Below are positions 1 to 8,066 of a DNA stretch of 43,334 bases, piece after piece. The stretch spans positions 5,601 through 48,934 of the forward strand of contig JAPLEI010000106.1 of the NCBI GenBank assembly GCA_026391195.1, read 5' to 3'. The stretch's first letter is position 1; every line of letters begins with the position of its first letter. The notes beneath the pieces are model-generated. The model was not told the origin of the DNA. It saw only the letters and a list, made by a program, of their open reading frames with translations, and searched no databases. Source of the stretch: Bacteroidota bacterium (lineage in GTDB: Bacteria > Bacteroidota > Bacteroidia > Chitinophagales > Chitinophagaceae). Made by a program: the position numbers and the translations under genes.

Positions 1-129
1 GGGTAAATCGATTACGGTTCCGGGTGCTGCCTCAATTAGGGCGAGCTGATAGCGTTGCTGAAATTCTTTCTGTGCCAGCAGACTGGGGGCGTATATATAG
101 AGTATCAGGGCGACTAACCATTTATTCAT
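1..129 (-). CDS. Secreted protein, N-terminal fragment (possible parallel beta-helix protein)
   Basis: The gene runs off the left edge, so only the first 43 residues are visible. They begin MNKWLVALILYIYAPSLLAQ, a clear Sec signal peptide with a probable cleavage site after LLAQ. The mature start continues with a short helix and then ALIEAAPGTVIDLP. That pattern (alanine, PGT, then an IxLP strand) resembles the first turn of right-handed parallel beta-helix proteins. This resemblance is an inference from very little sequence. The reading frame and signal peptide are seen directly. Export to the periplasm or surface is likely and the function is unknown. Confidence 0.6.
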   Translation of the reverse strand, partial: MNKWLVALILYIYAPSLLAQKEFQQRYQLALIEAAPGTVIDLP

Positions 130-496
130 AGAAACGGTGGTTGAGATTACAAGTTATGATTTTTGCAGAATAGAAAAAATCTGTGTAAACAAGGGCTTGA
201 GTTACACTTTAACAGCTAGCATTCTTAATGAGCTTCGAATGATTGTTTGTAAGGATAATTTAAAAAATATGAAAATTAATCTTATTATAGTAATAATTTT
301 AATTATATGAATATTTTTAGGTTTATATGCCATTTTATGGGGTTATCTCTAAACAAAAAAGGACTTTAAATAACAAAATGGTTGATTTATTCACATTACA
401 TTAATATTTATATATTGTTTTATTGTTGATTTTCAATTTTTTTATAATAATTTAGCGCTATAAGTATTTATTGTTAAATTATTTAATGTATTGATT
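130..496. other. AT-rich divergent intergenic region upstream of amt
   Basis: About 370 bases separate the divergent secreted-protein gene and amt. The stretch is strongly AT-rich. No open frame with gene-like content, tRNA or exact TAnnTTTG box was recognised. An 8-bp palindrome TAGCGCTA lies at 453-460, about 36 bases before the amt start, and could be an operator. No sigma-54-type element (TGGC-N8-TTGC) was seen. Confidence 0.5.
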
Positions 497-1843
497 ATGT
501 CTAACCCAATTGTCAAAAAGTATGCTCCCTTTATCGTTCTCATGCTTATTGCTATCGGAGCCCTTTTTGTTCCCTCCCTTCCTGCTTTTGCAGATGCCAG
601 TAAATACAATTCAGCCGATATCGCCTGGATTATCGTAGCTACCGCACTGGTATTTCTCATGACGCCCGGGCTGGCCTTCTTCTATGGAGGAATGGTTCAT
701 CGCAAAAACATCATTTCTACCATGATCAAGAGTATGGTGGCTACCGGAGTGGTAAGTATCCTATGGATAGTAGTAGGCTACTCCCTCTGCTTTGGTGAAT
801 CCATCGGTGGATTTATCGGAAACCCTTCTACCCATTTATTCTTTAAAGGGGTAATGTCGGGAGCGCCCTGGAGCCTGGCCCCCACCATCCCACTCTCGTT
901 ATTTGCCCTTTTCCAATTGATGTTCGCGGTTATCACGCCCGGACTGGTAGTTGGCGCAGTAGCTGAGAGAATTCGCTTTACGGCCTATACACTGTTTATC
1001 GCCATGTTCAGCATTTTGGTGTATGCACCTATTGCACACTGGACCTGGCATCCCGATGGCTTCTTATTTAAAATGGGTGCCCTGGATTTTGCCGGAGGTA
1101 CCGTAGTGCATATATCTGCCGGTTGTGCTGCCCTGGCTGGTGCCCTTGTATTGAAAAGAAGAAAAGCCCATATTGAAAACAAGGAAATTCCTCCTGCTAA
1201 TATACCCTATGTATTAATCGGTACCGGATTATTATGGTTTGGCTGGTTTGGCTTTAACGCAGGCTCTGCATTGGGTGCCAACGCGCTTTCTGTAAGTGCC
1301 TTCGCAACCACCAATACCGCAGCAGCTGCCGCTGGTTTGGCCTGGATGTTTTTTGATGTGGTGCGTGGTAAAAAACCCTCCGTATTAGGATTCTGTATTG
1401 GTGCTGTGGTTGGACTCGTTGCCATTACCCCTGCTGCAGGTTTTGTGGCAGTTCCGCAAAGTATCTTTATTGGTGCCGTAGCTTCTCTGATTTCTAACTT
1501 AGCCGTTTATTACAAAAGTAAATCTACCCTCGATGATACCCTCGACGTATTCCCCTGCCATGGTGTTGGCGGTATGGTTGGTATGATTATGACGGGCATC
1601 TTCGCCACCAAAACAGTAAACAGTGCCGGTAATGATGGTTTATTTTATGGCAATTTTTCTTTCCTGATTATACAACTGAAAGCCTTGGTAGTAGTAGTAG
1701 GTTACAGCTTTGTAATGTCGCTCGCCATCTTCAAATTCATCGACCTGATTTTACCACTGCGCGTAAGTGAGGAAGAAGAAGAGATGGGATTAGACTATAC
1801 CCAACACGCAGAAAAATACGGAAGAGCTCCGCTTCAAGCCTAA
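497..1843 (+). CDS. amt: Ammonium transporter (Amt/MEP/Rh family)
   Basis: An inner-membrane ammonium channel of 448 residues, normal length for the family. The first hydrophobic segment ends PSLPAFADA and may be a cleaved signal. It is followed by the conserved TPGLAFFYGGMV motif of helix 1. The two pore histidines are visible as AHWTWH (His181) and CHGVGG (His355), with the Amt signature FNAGSALGAN between them. The frame opens at a TTG at 491, but the ATG at 497 gives MSNPIVKK and is preferred. No glnK (PII) gene follows, which is unusual for amt. Instead a porin gene lies 116 bases downstream on the same strand. The short acidic C-tail (EEEEEM) follows the last helix. Confidence 0.95.
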   Translation: MSNPIVKKYAPFIVLMLIAIGALFVPSLPAFADASKYNSADIAWIIVATALVFLMTPGLAFFYGGMVHRKNIISTMIKSMVATGVVSILWIVVGYSLCFGESIGGFIGNPSTHLFFKGVMSGAPWSLAPTIPLSLFALFQLMFAVITPGLVVGAVAERIRFTAYTLFIAMFSILVYAPIAHWTWHPDGFLFKMGALDFAGGTVVHISAGCAALAGALVLKRRKAHIENKEIPPANIPYVLIGTGLLWFGWFGFNAGSALGANALSVSAFATTNTAAAAAGLAWMFFDVVRGKKPSVLGFCIGAVVGLVAITPAAGFVAVPQSIFIGAVASLISNLAVYYKSKSTLDDTLDVFPCHGVGGMVGMIMTGIFATKTVNSAGNDGLFYGNFSFLIIQLKALVVVVGYSFVMSLAIFKFIDLILPLRVSEEEEEMGLDYTQHAEKYGRAPLQA

Positions 1844-1888
1844 GCTTTTCCGGGCGAGTCTGACCACTCCCAACCGGTAAACAAAAAA

Positions 1889-1934
1889 GGTACAGCCACT
1901 TCGTGAACTTCTGACCAAGTTCACCGGCTGTACC
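1889..1934. promoter_or_regulatory. Two-tier hairpin between amt and the porin gene
   Basis: GGTACAGCC (1889-1897) pairs with GGCTGTACC (1926-1934). Inside it GTGAACTT (1903-1910) pairs with AAGTTCAC (1917-1924) around the loop CTGACC. The structure ends 25 bases before the porin ATG. On the plus strand no U-tract follows, so it is not a standard terminator in that direction. On the minus strand it is followed by T6. It may be a processing or stability hairpin in an amt-porin transcript, or an operator. Confidence 0.6.
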
Positions 1935-1959
1935 CCTTATTAATCATAAAACCATTACA

Positions 1960-2994
1960 ATGTTAAAGAATTTTTTGGCAGGCTGTACAGCTTTTTTATG
2001 TTCGCAATCCCTACTCGCCCAAACCGACTCTAGCACCAAATCCGTTACAACTTTTACCGGTTCCCTGGATGCCTATTATCGCTTTAATTTTACGGGTCCT
2101 GCAGCCGGAAAAACCAACAACCTCACTAGTTTCACCAATTCCGTTAACTCCTTCGAATTGGGCATGGCTTCTTTAAAAGTAGACCATTCTTATGGCAAAA
2201 TATCTGCTACGGCAGACCTCGGAATTGGTCGCCGGGCACAAGAATTTACCTACACCGAATCAGGGGTAAATGCCATTATTAAACAGGCCTATGTTTCATA
2301 CGCCCCCAGCAGTGCTGTTAAATTTACCATGGGTAAATGGGCTACACATGTGGGCTACGAAATGGTAGATGCGTATGCCAACCGCAACTATAGTATGTCT
2401 TACGGATTTTCTTACGGTCCCTTCTTCCACACCGGTTTAAAAGCCGATATCGCTTTAGGGGGTAAGTCGGCACTGATGGTGGCCATTGCCAATACTACCG
2501 ATTACCTCAGTGCACCCTCCGCAGTTAGTTATGTGTTGGCACAATTCAGTACCGCTAGTTCTAACGACAAAATAAAAGCCTACCTGAATTTTCAGGGTTC
2601 TACCGAACTAACGCAGTTTAACCTGGTACTTACCGGCACGCTCAGCGATAAGCTAACCATGGCTTACGATGGTAGCGTATTAACCACCCATACCAATGGA
2701 GTGAATGATACCTGGAATAGTCATGCCGTTTACCTGAATTACGACCCCATTAAAAAATTCGGACTAACCCTACGGGGAGATTATTTTGGCGACCGTAAAA
2801 TCAGTCCCCTGGTTACCATGGGTGGCGGATCGGTGTTTGCCACTACGCTTTCGGGTAATTTTCGTTGTAGCAACCTAACCATCATTCCGGAAATCCGGTT
2901 AGATAATAATTCTGATCCGGTATTCAGCAAAAATGGCGCAACCGATAAAAAAAGTACCACCAGCTTTATTCTGGCAGCCGTGTATAAGTTTTAG
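1960..2994 (+). CDS. Outer-membrane beta-barrel porin (BBP2-like)
   Basis: A 344-residue protein with a signal peptide (MLKNFLAGCTAFLCSQSLLAQ). A barrel of alternating amphipathic strands follows and ends in ...AAVYKF, with the terminal aromatic typical of Bam substrates. The GKWATHVGYEMVDAYANRNY segment and the following SYGFSYGPFFHTG stretch match the pattern of the putative beta-barrel porin-2 family. It lies directly after amt in the same direction, so it may carry ammonium or small nitrogen compounds across the outer membrane; that is inference from position only. The family assignment comes from motif recall and the substrate is unknown. A strong terminator follows. Confidence 0.8.
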   Translation: MLKNFLAGCTAFLCSQSLLAQTDSSTKSVTTFTGSLDAYYRFNFTGPAAGKTNNLTSFTNSVNSFELGMASLKVDHSYGKISATADLGIGRRAQEFTYTESGVNAIIKQAYVSYAPSSAVKFTMGKWATHVGYEMVDAYANRNYSMSYGFSYGPFFHTGLKADIALGGKSALMVAIANTTDYLSAPSAVSYVLAQFSTASSNDKIKAYLNFQGSTELTQFNLVLTGTLSDKLTMAYDGSVLTTHTNGVNDTWNSHAVYLNYDPIKKFGLTLRGDYFGDRKISPLVTMGGGSVFATTLSGNFRCSNLTIIPEIRLDNNSDPVFSKNGATDKKSTTSFILAAVYKF

Positions 2995-3024
2995 TTTTTT
3001 TGCAATTGTTCAACATAAGGGTTT

Positions 3025-3058
3025 AAAGCATCTTGTAAAATTACAGGGTGCTTTTTTT
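3025..3058 (+). terminator. Rho-independent terminator after the porin gene
   Basis: AAAGCATCTTGTAA pairs with TTACAGGGTGCTTT in a 14-bp stem that includes two G-T pairs, with a minimal loop. It runs straight into T7. It lies 30 bases after the porin stop codon and probably ends the amt-porin unit. Confidence 0.9.
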
Positions 3059-3106
3059 GCCAACAGAAATAGTATCTTAGTCAACTATTAAAAATAGTTT
3101 GGTTGT

Positions 3107-3868
3107 ATGGGAATATTGAAGTGGCTGGCGCAAATGGTGTATGCCTTATACGCTTTTTTCATTTTTATGATACTCACTCTCATTGCCTTTCCCTTGGTGA
3201 TGCTTTCGTTGTTGTTTGGATACCACCGGGGTGGAAACTATATTTATGCCATTTGTAAATATTGGGCGGCTACTTGGTTTTTATTGATTGGCGTTCGCCA
3301 TGAAGAAATATTCGAGCACCCGCATGATACCGGCAAGCAGTGGGTATTTGTAGCCAATCATATCTCGTATATGGATATTCCCCCCATTGTACTGATGGCT
3401 CCCCAACCGATCCGTATTTTAGGAAAATATGAAAGCAGTAAAATACCCATTTTCGGATGGATATACCGGGCAGCCGTAATTATGGTAGACCGTCGGAATC
3501 CCGAAACCCGGGCACAAAGTTTTCGCGAACTAAAAACGGCACTCAACCGTGGGGTATCAATTTTTCTCTTTCCCGAGGGCACATTTAATATGCGGGAAGA
3601 CAAGCCGCTGAAAGACTTTTTCGATGGAGCTTTTCGGCTAGCGATTGAAACAGAAACCCCCATAAAACCCATGATATTTCCGGATACCATCGACCGGCTG
3701 CATTTTTCTAGTCTGTTTACCATAACCCCCGGTCGCTGCCGGGTAATATTTTTAGAGGAAGTACCGGTAATGGGGTTAGCGCCTGCCGACATACCTTTTT
3801 TGAGAGAAAAAGTGTACAATTTAATGGATCAAGCGCTCCGCCGATATCGGTATTATCCACCTGCATAA
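3107..3868 (+). CDS. plsC: 1-acyl-sn-glycerol-3-phosphate acyltransferase (PlsC family)
   Basis: A 253-residue membrane acyltransferase that would add the second acyl chain to lysophosphatidic acid. Residues 1-37 form one or two transmembrane segments. The catalytic motif is NHISYMD (His85 and Asp90 of the HX4D box). The substrate-binding motif FPEGT is at 155-159. An arginine-containing strand (MVDRRNPE) between them is also typical. Related enzymes acylate ornithine lipids or other lysolipids, so the exact acceptor is uncertain. priA starts 28 bases downstream and has its own -7 box, so the two need not be co-transcribed. Confidence 0.88.
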   Translation: MGILKWLAQMVYALYAFFIFMILTLIAFPLVMLSLLFGYHRGGNYIYAICKYWAATWFLLIGVRHEEIFEHPHDTGKQWVFVANHISYMDIPPIVLMAPQPIRILGKYESSKIPIFGWIYRAAVIMVDRRNPETRAQSFRELKTALNRGVSIFLFPEGTFNMREDKPLKDFFDGAFRLAIETETPIKPMIFPDTIDRLHFSSLFTITPGRCRVIFLEEVPVMGLAPADIPFLREKVYNLMDQALRRYRYYPPA

Positions 3869-3872
3869 TGCG

Positions 3873-3880
3873 TACATTTG
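3873..3880 (+). promoter_or_regulatory. -7 box (TACATTTG) upstream of priA
   Basis: An exact match to the Bacteroidota TAnnTTTG -7 element, 16 bases before the priA start and just after the plsC stop. No convincing -33 TTTG was found at the usual distance. Confidence 0.6.
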
Positions 3881-3896
3881 AGCAAATATCGTTGCC

Positions 3897-6344
3897 TTGT
3901 TTGTTGAAGTAATTATTCCTTTGGCCCTGCCGAAAAATTATACCTGGTCGGTACCCGACGCCTTGCAATCGCAGGTAGCCATTGGCAAGCGGGTAGAAGT
4001 ACTTTTGGGCAAAACCAAGCGATATGCTGGCATCATTAAAAAGATGCTTCCAACGGCTCCGGATAGCTTTATACCAAAACCTATTTTGCAGGTATTAGAT
4101 GAAGAACCCATTTTACATGCACAGCAACTGGCATTTTGGGAATGGATGGCTGCCTACTATATCTGCACCGAAGGTGAAGTGATGCAAGCTGCTGTTCCTG
4201 CCAATCTAAAACTCAGCAGTGAAGGTATCTTGTGTTGGAATGAATCCGCCCCCTCCCCAGATGCCGGTTTAAGTGATTTAGAATATCTGTTAGCAGAAGC
4301 GCTGGAGATAAAGAAAACTTTGAAGATGTCGGAAGTGCAGGAATTGCTGGATGTAACGGATGTGTATCGGGTAATTAAAAAATTAATTGAGAAAGACTAT
4401 TGCTTTATTTGGGAAGAGCTGAAGCAAAAATACAAGCCGAAAACGATTCAGTATTTGCAATTACATGCCACGTATCAACAAGAAGAGGCACTGGAAAAAT
4501 TGCTGAACGAATGGGGTTCGGCTGCTCCCAAACAAATGGAAATGCTGCTCGCGTTTTTACATTTGCAACAAACGGAGGGCGAAGTAACGCGAACAGCCCT
4601 GTTAGAAAAGTCGGGTGCCAATGCGGCTCAGCTGAAAGCCCTGATAGATAAGGGCATACTGCAACCCGAAAGAAAAATCACGAGTCGTATTGCTACCACT
4701 CCCAAAAAAATTCAGCTCCCCTTTACCTTAACGCCGGTGCAACAAGCCGCCAAGGAAAATATCGAAACAGCTTTTGAAAAAACTCCGGTTTGTTTGCTAC
4801 ACGGAGTAACAGCCAGCGGAAAAACAGAAATTTATACAACCCTTACTGTGCCGGTTTTGCAACGCGGAGCACAGGTATTGTATATGTTACCGGAGATTGC
4901 GTTAACAGCGCAAATTATCCGGCGTTTACAGAAGAGTTTGGGGGGATATGTTTGGGTATATCATTCCAAGTTCAGTGCGAATGAGCGGGTAGAAATCTGG
5001 AACCGAGTAAAATCGGGAGAACCGATTGTTGTATTGGGTGCAAGATCAGCATTGCTATTGCCTTTTCAAAATTTACAATTGATTATATGCGATGAGGAGC
5101 ATGATGCATCTTACAAACAACAGGAGCCTGCTCCGCGTTATCATGCCAGGGATGCCGCGATTTATTTAGCACATCAGTCGAATGCCAAAGTGTTATTGGG
5201 CAGTGCCACTCCATCGATGGAAAGTTATTATAATGCGCAACAAAAAAAATATTCGCTGATTACATTATCAGAGCGCTACAATAACTGGGCTTTACCCGCT
5301 ATAGAAATTATCGACCATAAAACGCAGGCCGCACAAGTACCTGCCCAGCGCATTATAACGCCAGCCTTACAGGAGCAGATACAATTAGCCCTTACCCATA
5401 AGCAACAGGTAATTCTTTTTCAAAACAGAAGGGGCTATTCCCCTTATCAGATTTGCAGTACTTGTGGGTGGATACCTACCTGCCATCAGTGCAACGTGAG
5501 TTTAACGTATCATAAATTCAAACACCAGCTGAGTTGTCATTATTGCGGCACACAATATCCGGTGGTGCAAACCTGCGCTGCTTGTGGCATGCACGATTTT
5601 AATAAAAAGAATTTTGGCACCGAAAAAGTAGAGGAGCTGGTTAACGAACTTTTTCCGGAAGCAAGAGTCGCGCGAATGGATTTTGATTCGGTAAAGGGGA
5701 AGTATGAACATGATACGCTGATAAAATTATTTGAGCAGCATCAGATTGATATTTTGATCGGAACGCAGATGGTGGTAAAAGGATTGCATTTTGATGAAGT
5801 GAGTTTAGTAGGTATTATTGATGCTGATGGTTTAATGCAGTTTGCCGATTTCCGTGTAAATGAAAGAGCGTTTCAATTGATGGAACAGGTGAGTGGTCGT
5901 GCCGGCAGAAAGGAAGGGGGCGGTAAAGTGTTGGTACAGGTGCATCAGTTGCATCATCCCGTTATTGGTTGGGTAAAGGAGCATGATTTTACAGGATTTT
6001 ATGAATTTGAAGTAGCCAAGCGAAAGCAATTTGGGTATCCCCCATTTACGCGATTGATTAAACTGGTATGCAAGCACAAAGAAGATGCGCTGGCGGCTGA
6101 TGCAGCATTGGCTTTGCAGCAAACCCTAGAAAAGAAAGTGGGCTGTTGGATTTCAGCACCAGCTCAGCCACCAGTAAATCGGGTGCGCAATCAATATATT
6201 TGGGAATTGCTTTTAAAACTTCCCAAAGCAAGTGCAGATTCCCAACGCATAAAGCAGGCCATTCAGGAATCTATTACGCTGGTGCAGCAAAGCAAAACGA
6301 ATTTCCGTTCAGTACGAATTTTTGCAGATGTAGACCCCGTATAA
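3897..6344 (+). CDS. priA: Primosomal protein N', replication-restart helicase PriA
   Basis: An 815-residue superfamily 2 helicase that reloads the replisome at stalled forks. The N-terminal 3'-end-binding domain starts FVEVIIPLALPKNYTW. The Walker A motif GVTASGKTE lies near residue 305 and the DEEH motif near 400. A zinc-binding insert near residues 520-565 holds eight cysteines in CxxC pairs, from CSTCGW to CAACG. The C-terminal GTQMVVKG and GRAGR motifs are intact. The only sensible start is TTG at 3897, because an in-frame stop lies just upstream at 3879. No ATG exists near the conserved N-terminus. The downstream region carries repeats rather than a plus-strand terminator. Confidence 0.95.
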   Translation: MFVEVIIPLALPKNYTWSVPDALQSQVAIGKRVEVLLGKTKRYAGIIKKMLPTAPDSFIPKPILQVLDEEPILHAQQLAFWEWMAAYYICTEGEVMQAAVPANLKLSSEGILCWNESAPSPDAGLSDLEYLLAEALEIKKTLKMSEVQELLDVTDVYRVIKKLIEKDYCFIWEELKQKYKPKTIQYLQLHATYQQEEALEKLLNEWGSAAPKQMEMLLAFLHLQQTEGEVTRTALLEKSGANAAQLKALIDKGILQPERKITSRIATTPKKIQLPFTLTPVQQAAKENIETAFEKTPVCLLHGVTASGKTEIYTTLTVPVLQRGAQVLYMLPEIALTAQIIRRLQKSLGGYVWVYHSKFSANERVEIWNRVKSGEPIVVLGARSALLLPFQNLQLIICDEEHDASYKQQEPAPRYHARDAAIYLAHQSNAKVLLGSATPSMESYYNAQQKKYSLITLSERYNNWALPAIEIIDHKTQAAQVPAQRIITPALQEQIQLALTHKQQVILFQNRRGYSPYQICSTCGWIPTCHQCNVSLTYHKFKHQLSCHYCGTQYPVVQTCAACGMHDFNKKNFGTEKVEELVNELFPEARVARMDFDSVKGKYEHDTLIKLFEQHQIDILIGTQMVVKGLHFDEVSLVGIIDADGLMQFADFRVNERAFQLMEQVSGRAGRKEGGGKVLVQVHQLHHPVIGWVKEHDFTGFYEFEVAKRKQFGYPPFTRLIKLVCKHKEDALAADAALALQQTLEKKVGCWISAPAQPPVNRVRNQYIWELLLKLPKASADSQRIKQAIQESITLVQQSKTNFRSVRIFADVDPV

Positions 6345-6453
6345 ATTAACTGTTTCCCCAGAGGACGTACCCTACAGTTTTTTATACTTACCACAATTAC
6401 CCCTCTCCAGTTCCCATCCACCCAAATCCTGTCTCTCCCCCCTTGAATCCTAT

Positions 6454-6579
6454 AAAGCCGCAGGCTTACCCCGATCCGCAGGCTTCACCTTCCTCCCAAA
6501 CCAGAGCCAGCGGCTCGACACCTTACTCACCCCCCCACAAAAAAGCCGCAGGCCTCCAAGAGCCAGCGGCTCGACACCT
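6454..6579. repeat. Cluster of short GC-rich palindromic repeats
   Basis: In the gap between convergent priA and ompA, AAAGCCGCAGGC occurs at 6454-6465 and 6542-6553, and its core TCCGCAGGC occurs again at 6475-6483. GAGCCAGCGGCTCGACACC occurs at 6504-6522 and 6560-6578. Both units are palindromic (GCC-GCA-GGC and GAGCC-AGC-GGCTC) and could fold as small hairpins. Spacing between units varies. The stretch is cytosine-rich and differs in composition from its neighbours. No coding content is recognised in 6345-6640. Confidence 0.75.
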
Positions 6580-6583
6580 CACT

Positions 6584-6611
6584 AAAAAAGGGCTATCTTT
6601 TCAGATAGCCC
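6584..6611 (-). terminator. Rho-independent terminator of the ompA-like gene
   Basis: GGGCTATCT (6590-6598) pairs with AGATAGCCC (6603-6611) around a 4-nt loop. On the minus strand it is followed by T6 (6584-6589). It lies 29 bases beyond the minus-strand ompA stop codon. Confidence 0.9.
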
Positions 6612-6640
6612 TTCGGAGTATAGTAGTAGTTAACTAGAAA

Positions 6641-7993
6641 TTATTTGAATCGAGGCAACATTTCTACTCTACGATTATCTTGTCTGCCCTTAGCAGTTTT
6701 ATTATCTGCAACCGGCTTATCACTTCCAAAACCTGTAGAAGTCATACGATCTGCAGCAATTCCTTTACTGAGGAAGAAATTCTTTATCGCATCAGCACGC
6801 TTTTGAGACAATGCCTTATTTAATTTCACAGATCCTGTATTATCAGTATGCCCTTCAATATCCACGTTTAATGTAGGATACTTATTCAGCTGATCTAATG
6901 CATACTGTAATTTTTGTGGAGCCAATTTAGGGAATGCAAACTTAGCAGTACCTGTTACGAAGTAAATGCTCTTAGCAGCTACTTTTAAATCAGCAGCCAG
7001 ATCAGGACAACCTGCATTGCTAGCAACACCCACGATTGTAGGACACTTATCTTCTTCGTCATTTACACCATCACCGTCTGTGTCTGGGATAGGACAACCC
7101 TGGTAGCGAGCTAAACCTGGTACAGTTGGACACTTATCTTCCTCATCGTTAATACCATCTTTATCAGTATCAGGGATAGGACAACCTTGGTATTTAGCCA
7201 GACCTTTAACGGTTGGACATTTATCGTTCTCATCGTTGATACCATCACCATCTGTATCAGGTACAGGGCAACCTTCGTATTTAGCAACGCCTGGTACGGT
7301 AGGACATTTGTCTTGAGGATCGAAAATACCATCTTTATCGGTATCAACTGGTGCTGGCGGCGGTGGTGGTGGAGGAGGAACTACAACAACGGGTTTCTTT
7401 TCTTTTAAGGGAGAAGCGATTCCAATAGAGTAGTTCAGGTGATTAGTAGAGAGGGCAGAAATTTTGATGTTATAACCAAACAATAAGTTGATGAAAGTAC
7501 CCTCAGAAAGTTTGAATTGTAAACCAGCTCCTGTTGGTGCATAAGCAGCAAAATAGTTGCCACCATACATAGAGGCGCCAATTCCCAAATGGATATAAGG
7601 AACGATCACATGCTGATCGGTTAACAGCTTAATGTTGGCAGCTGCACTCAATTCCATTAAAAATTTGTTGTCCGTAGAAGAGGCAACCCCAGAAAAGTAT
7701 GAATAGGGATATTTGGTAAAAGAACCCGCCAAAGTTCCTTGGAAGTCGATATGATCGCTTAGTCCCTGATAATAGTTCAGACTAAGACCGGGTGCCATAT
7801 CGCCAACTTTGGTCCATAATTTATTGTTCAGTACATTAGACAATGAAGTCTTATCAACTAGGTTGGCCGTGTACATATCCTTCAAAAAAAAGCTGATCCC
7901 GAAACTGGGTTGTTTTTTATAGGACGTCATGGGTTGTGAAAATGCCATAGCCGACATACACACAGCAACCATGAAAAGCATAATTTTCTTCAT
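6641..7993 (-). CDS. OmpA family protein with thrombospondin type-3 repeats
   Basis: A 450-residue outer-membrane protein with a signal peptide at residues 1-20. An eight-stranded barrel-like domain spans about 21-195, followed by a proline-rich linker (P8, near 206-213). Four 28-residue calcium-binding type-3 repeats of the form DTDxDGxxDxxDKCPT cover 217-330. A C-terminal OmpA peptidoglycan-binding domain (about 342-450) contains IEGHTDNTGS and NRRVE. The protein tethers the outer membrane to the cell wall, and the repeats act as a stiff Ca-dependent spacer. It is probably monocistronic: it has its own -7 box (8016-8023) and a terminator (6584-6611). Such proteins are often very abundant in this phylum. 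Confidence 0.95.
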   Translation of the reverse strand: MKKIMLFMVAVCMSAMAFSQPMTSYKKQPSFGISFFLKDMYTANLVDKTSLSNVLNNKLWTKVGDMAPGLSLNYYQGLSDHIDFQGTLAGSFTKYPYSYFSGVASSTDNKFLMELSAAANIKLLTDQHVIVPYIHLGIGASMYGGNYFAAYAPTGAGLQFKLSEGTFINLLFGYNIKISALSTNHLNYSIGIASPLKEKKPVVVVPPPPPPPPAPVDTDKDGIFDPQDKCPTVPGVAKYEGCPVPDTDGDGINDENDKCPTVKGLAKYQGCPIPDTDKDGINDEEDKCPTVPGLARYQGCPIPDTDGDGVNDEEDKCPTIVGVASNAGCPDLAADLKVAAKSIYFVTGTAKFAFPKLAPQKLQYALDQLNKYPTLNVDIEGHTDNTGSVKLNKALSQKRADAIKNFFLSKGIAADRMTSTGFGSDKPVADNKTAKGRQDNRRVEMLPRFK

Positions 7994-8015
7994 AATCAGT
8001 TTTTTAATTTATGAG

Positions 8016-8023
8016 CAAAAATA
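8016..8023 (-). promoter_or_regulatory. -7 box (TATTTTTG) upstream of the ompA-like gene
   Basis: Read on the minus strand this matches TAnnTTTG exactly. It lies 22 bases before the ATG at 7993, giving a predicted 5' leader of roughly 18 nt. Confidence 0.55.
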
Positions 8024-8066
8024 CAGGTAGTTATTGAATTTAGAAAATTAAAGCAATACGAAATTA

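Noticed and set aside
453..460. Nitrogen-regulator site upstream of amt
   Set aside because: An 8-bp palindrome alone is too short to assign to a regulator.
985..1425. Minus-strand open frames inside amt
   Set aside because: They are out-of-frame shadows of a clear Amt coding region with no domain, signal or promoter of their own.
1889..1934. Intrinsic terminator of amt
   Set aside because: No U-tract follows on the plus strand; T6 follows only on the minus strand, where no gene ends.
6443..6637. 64-residue plus-strand open frame between priA and the ompA-like gene
   Set aside because: Its sequence is translated palindromic repeats plus the terminator; it has no gene-like features.
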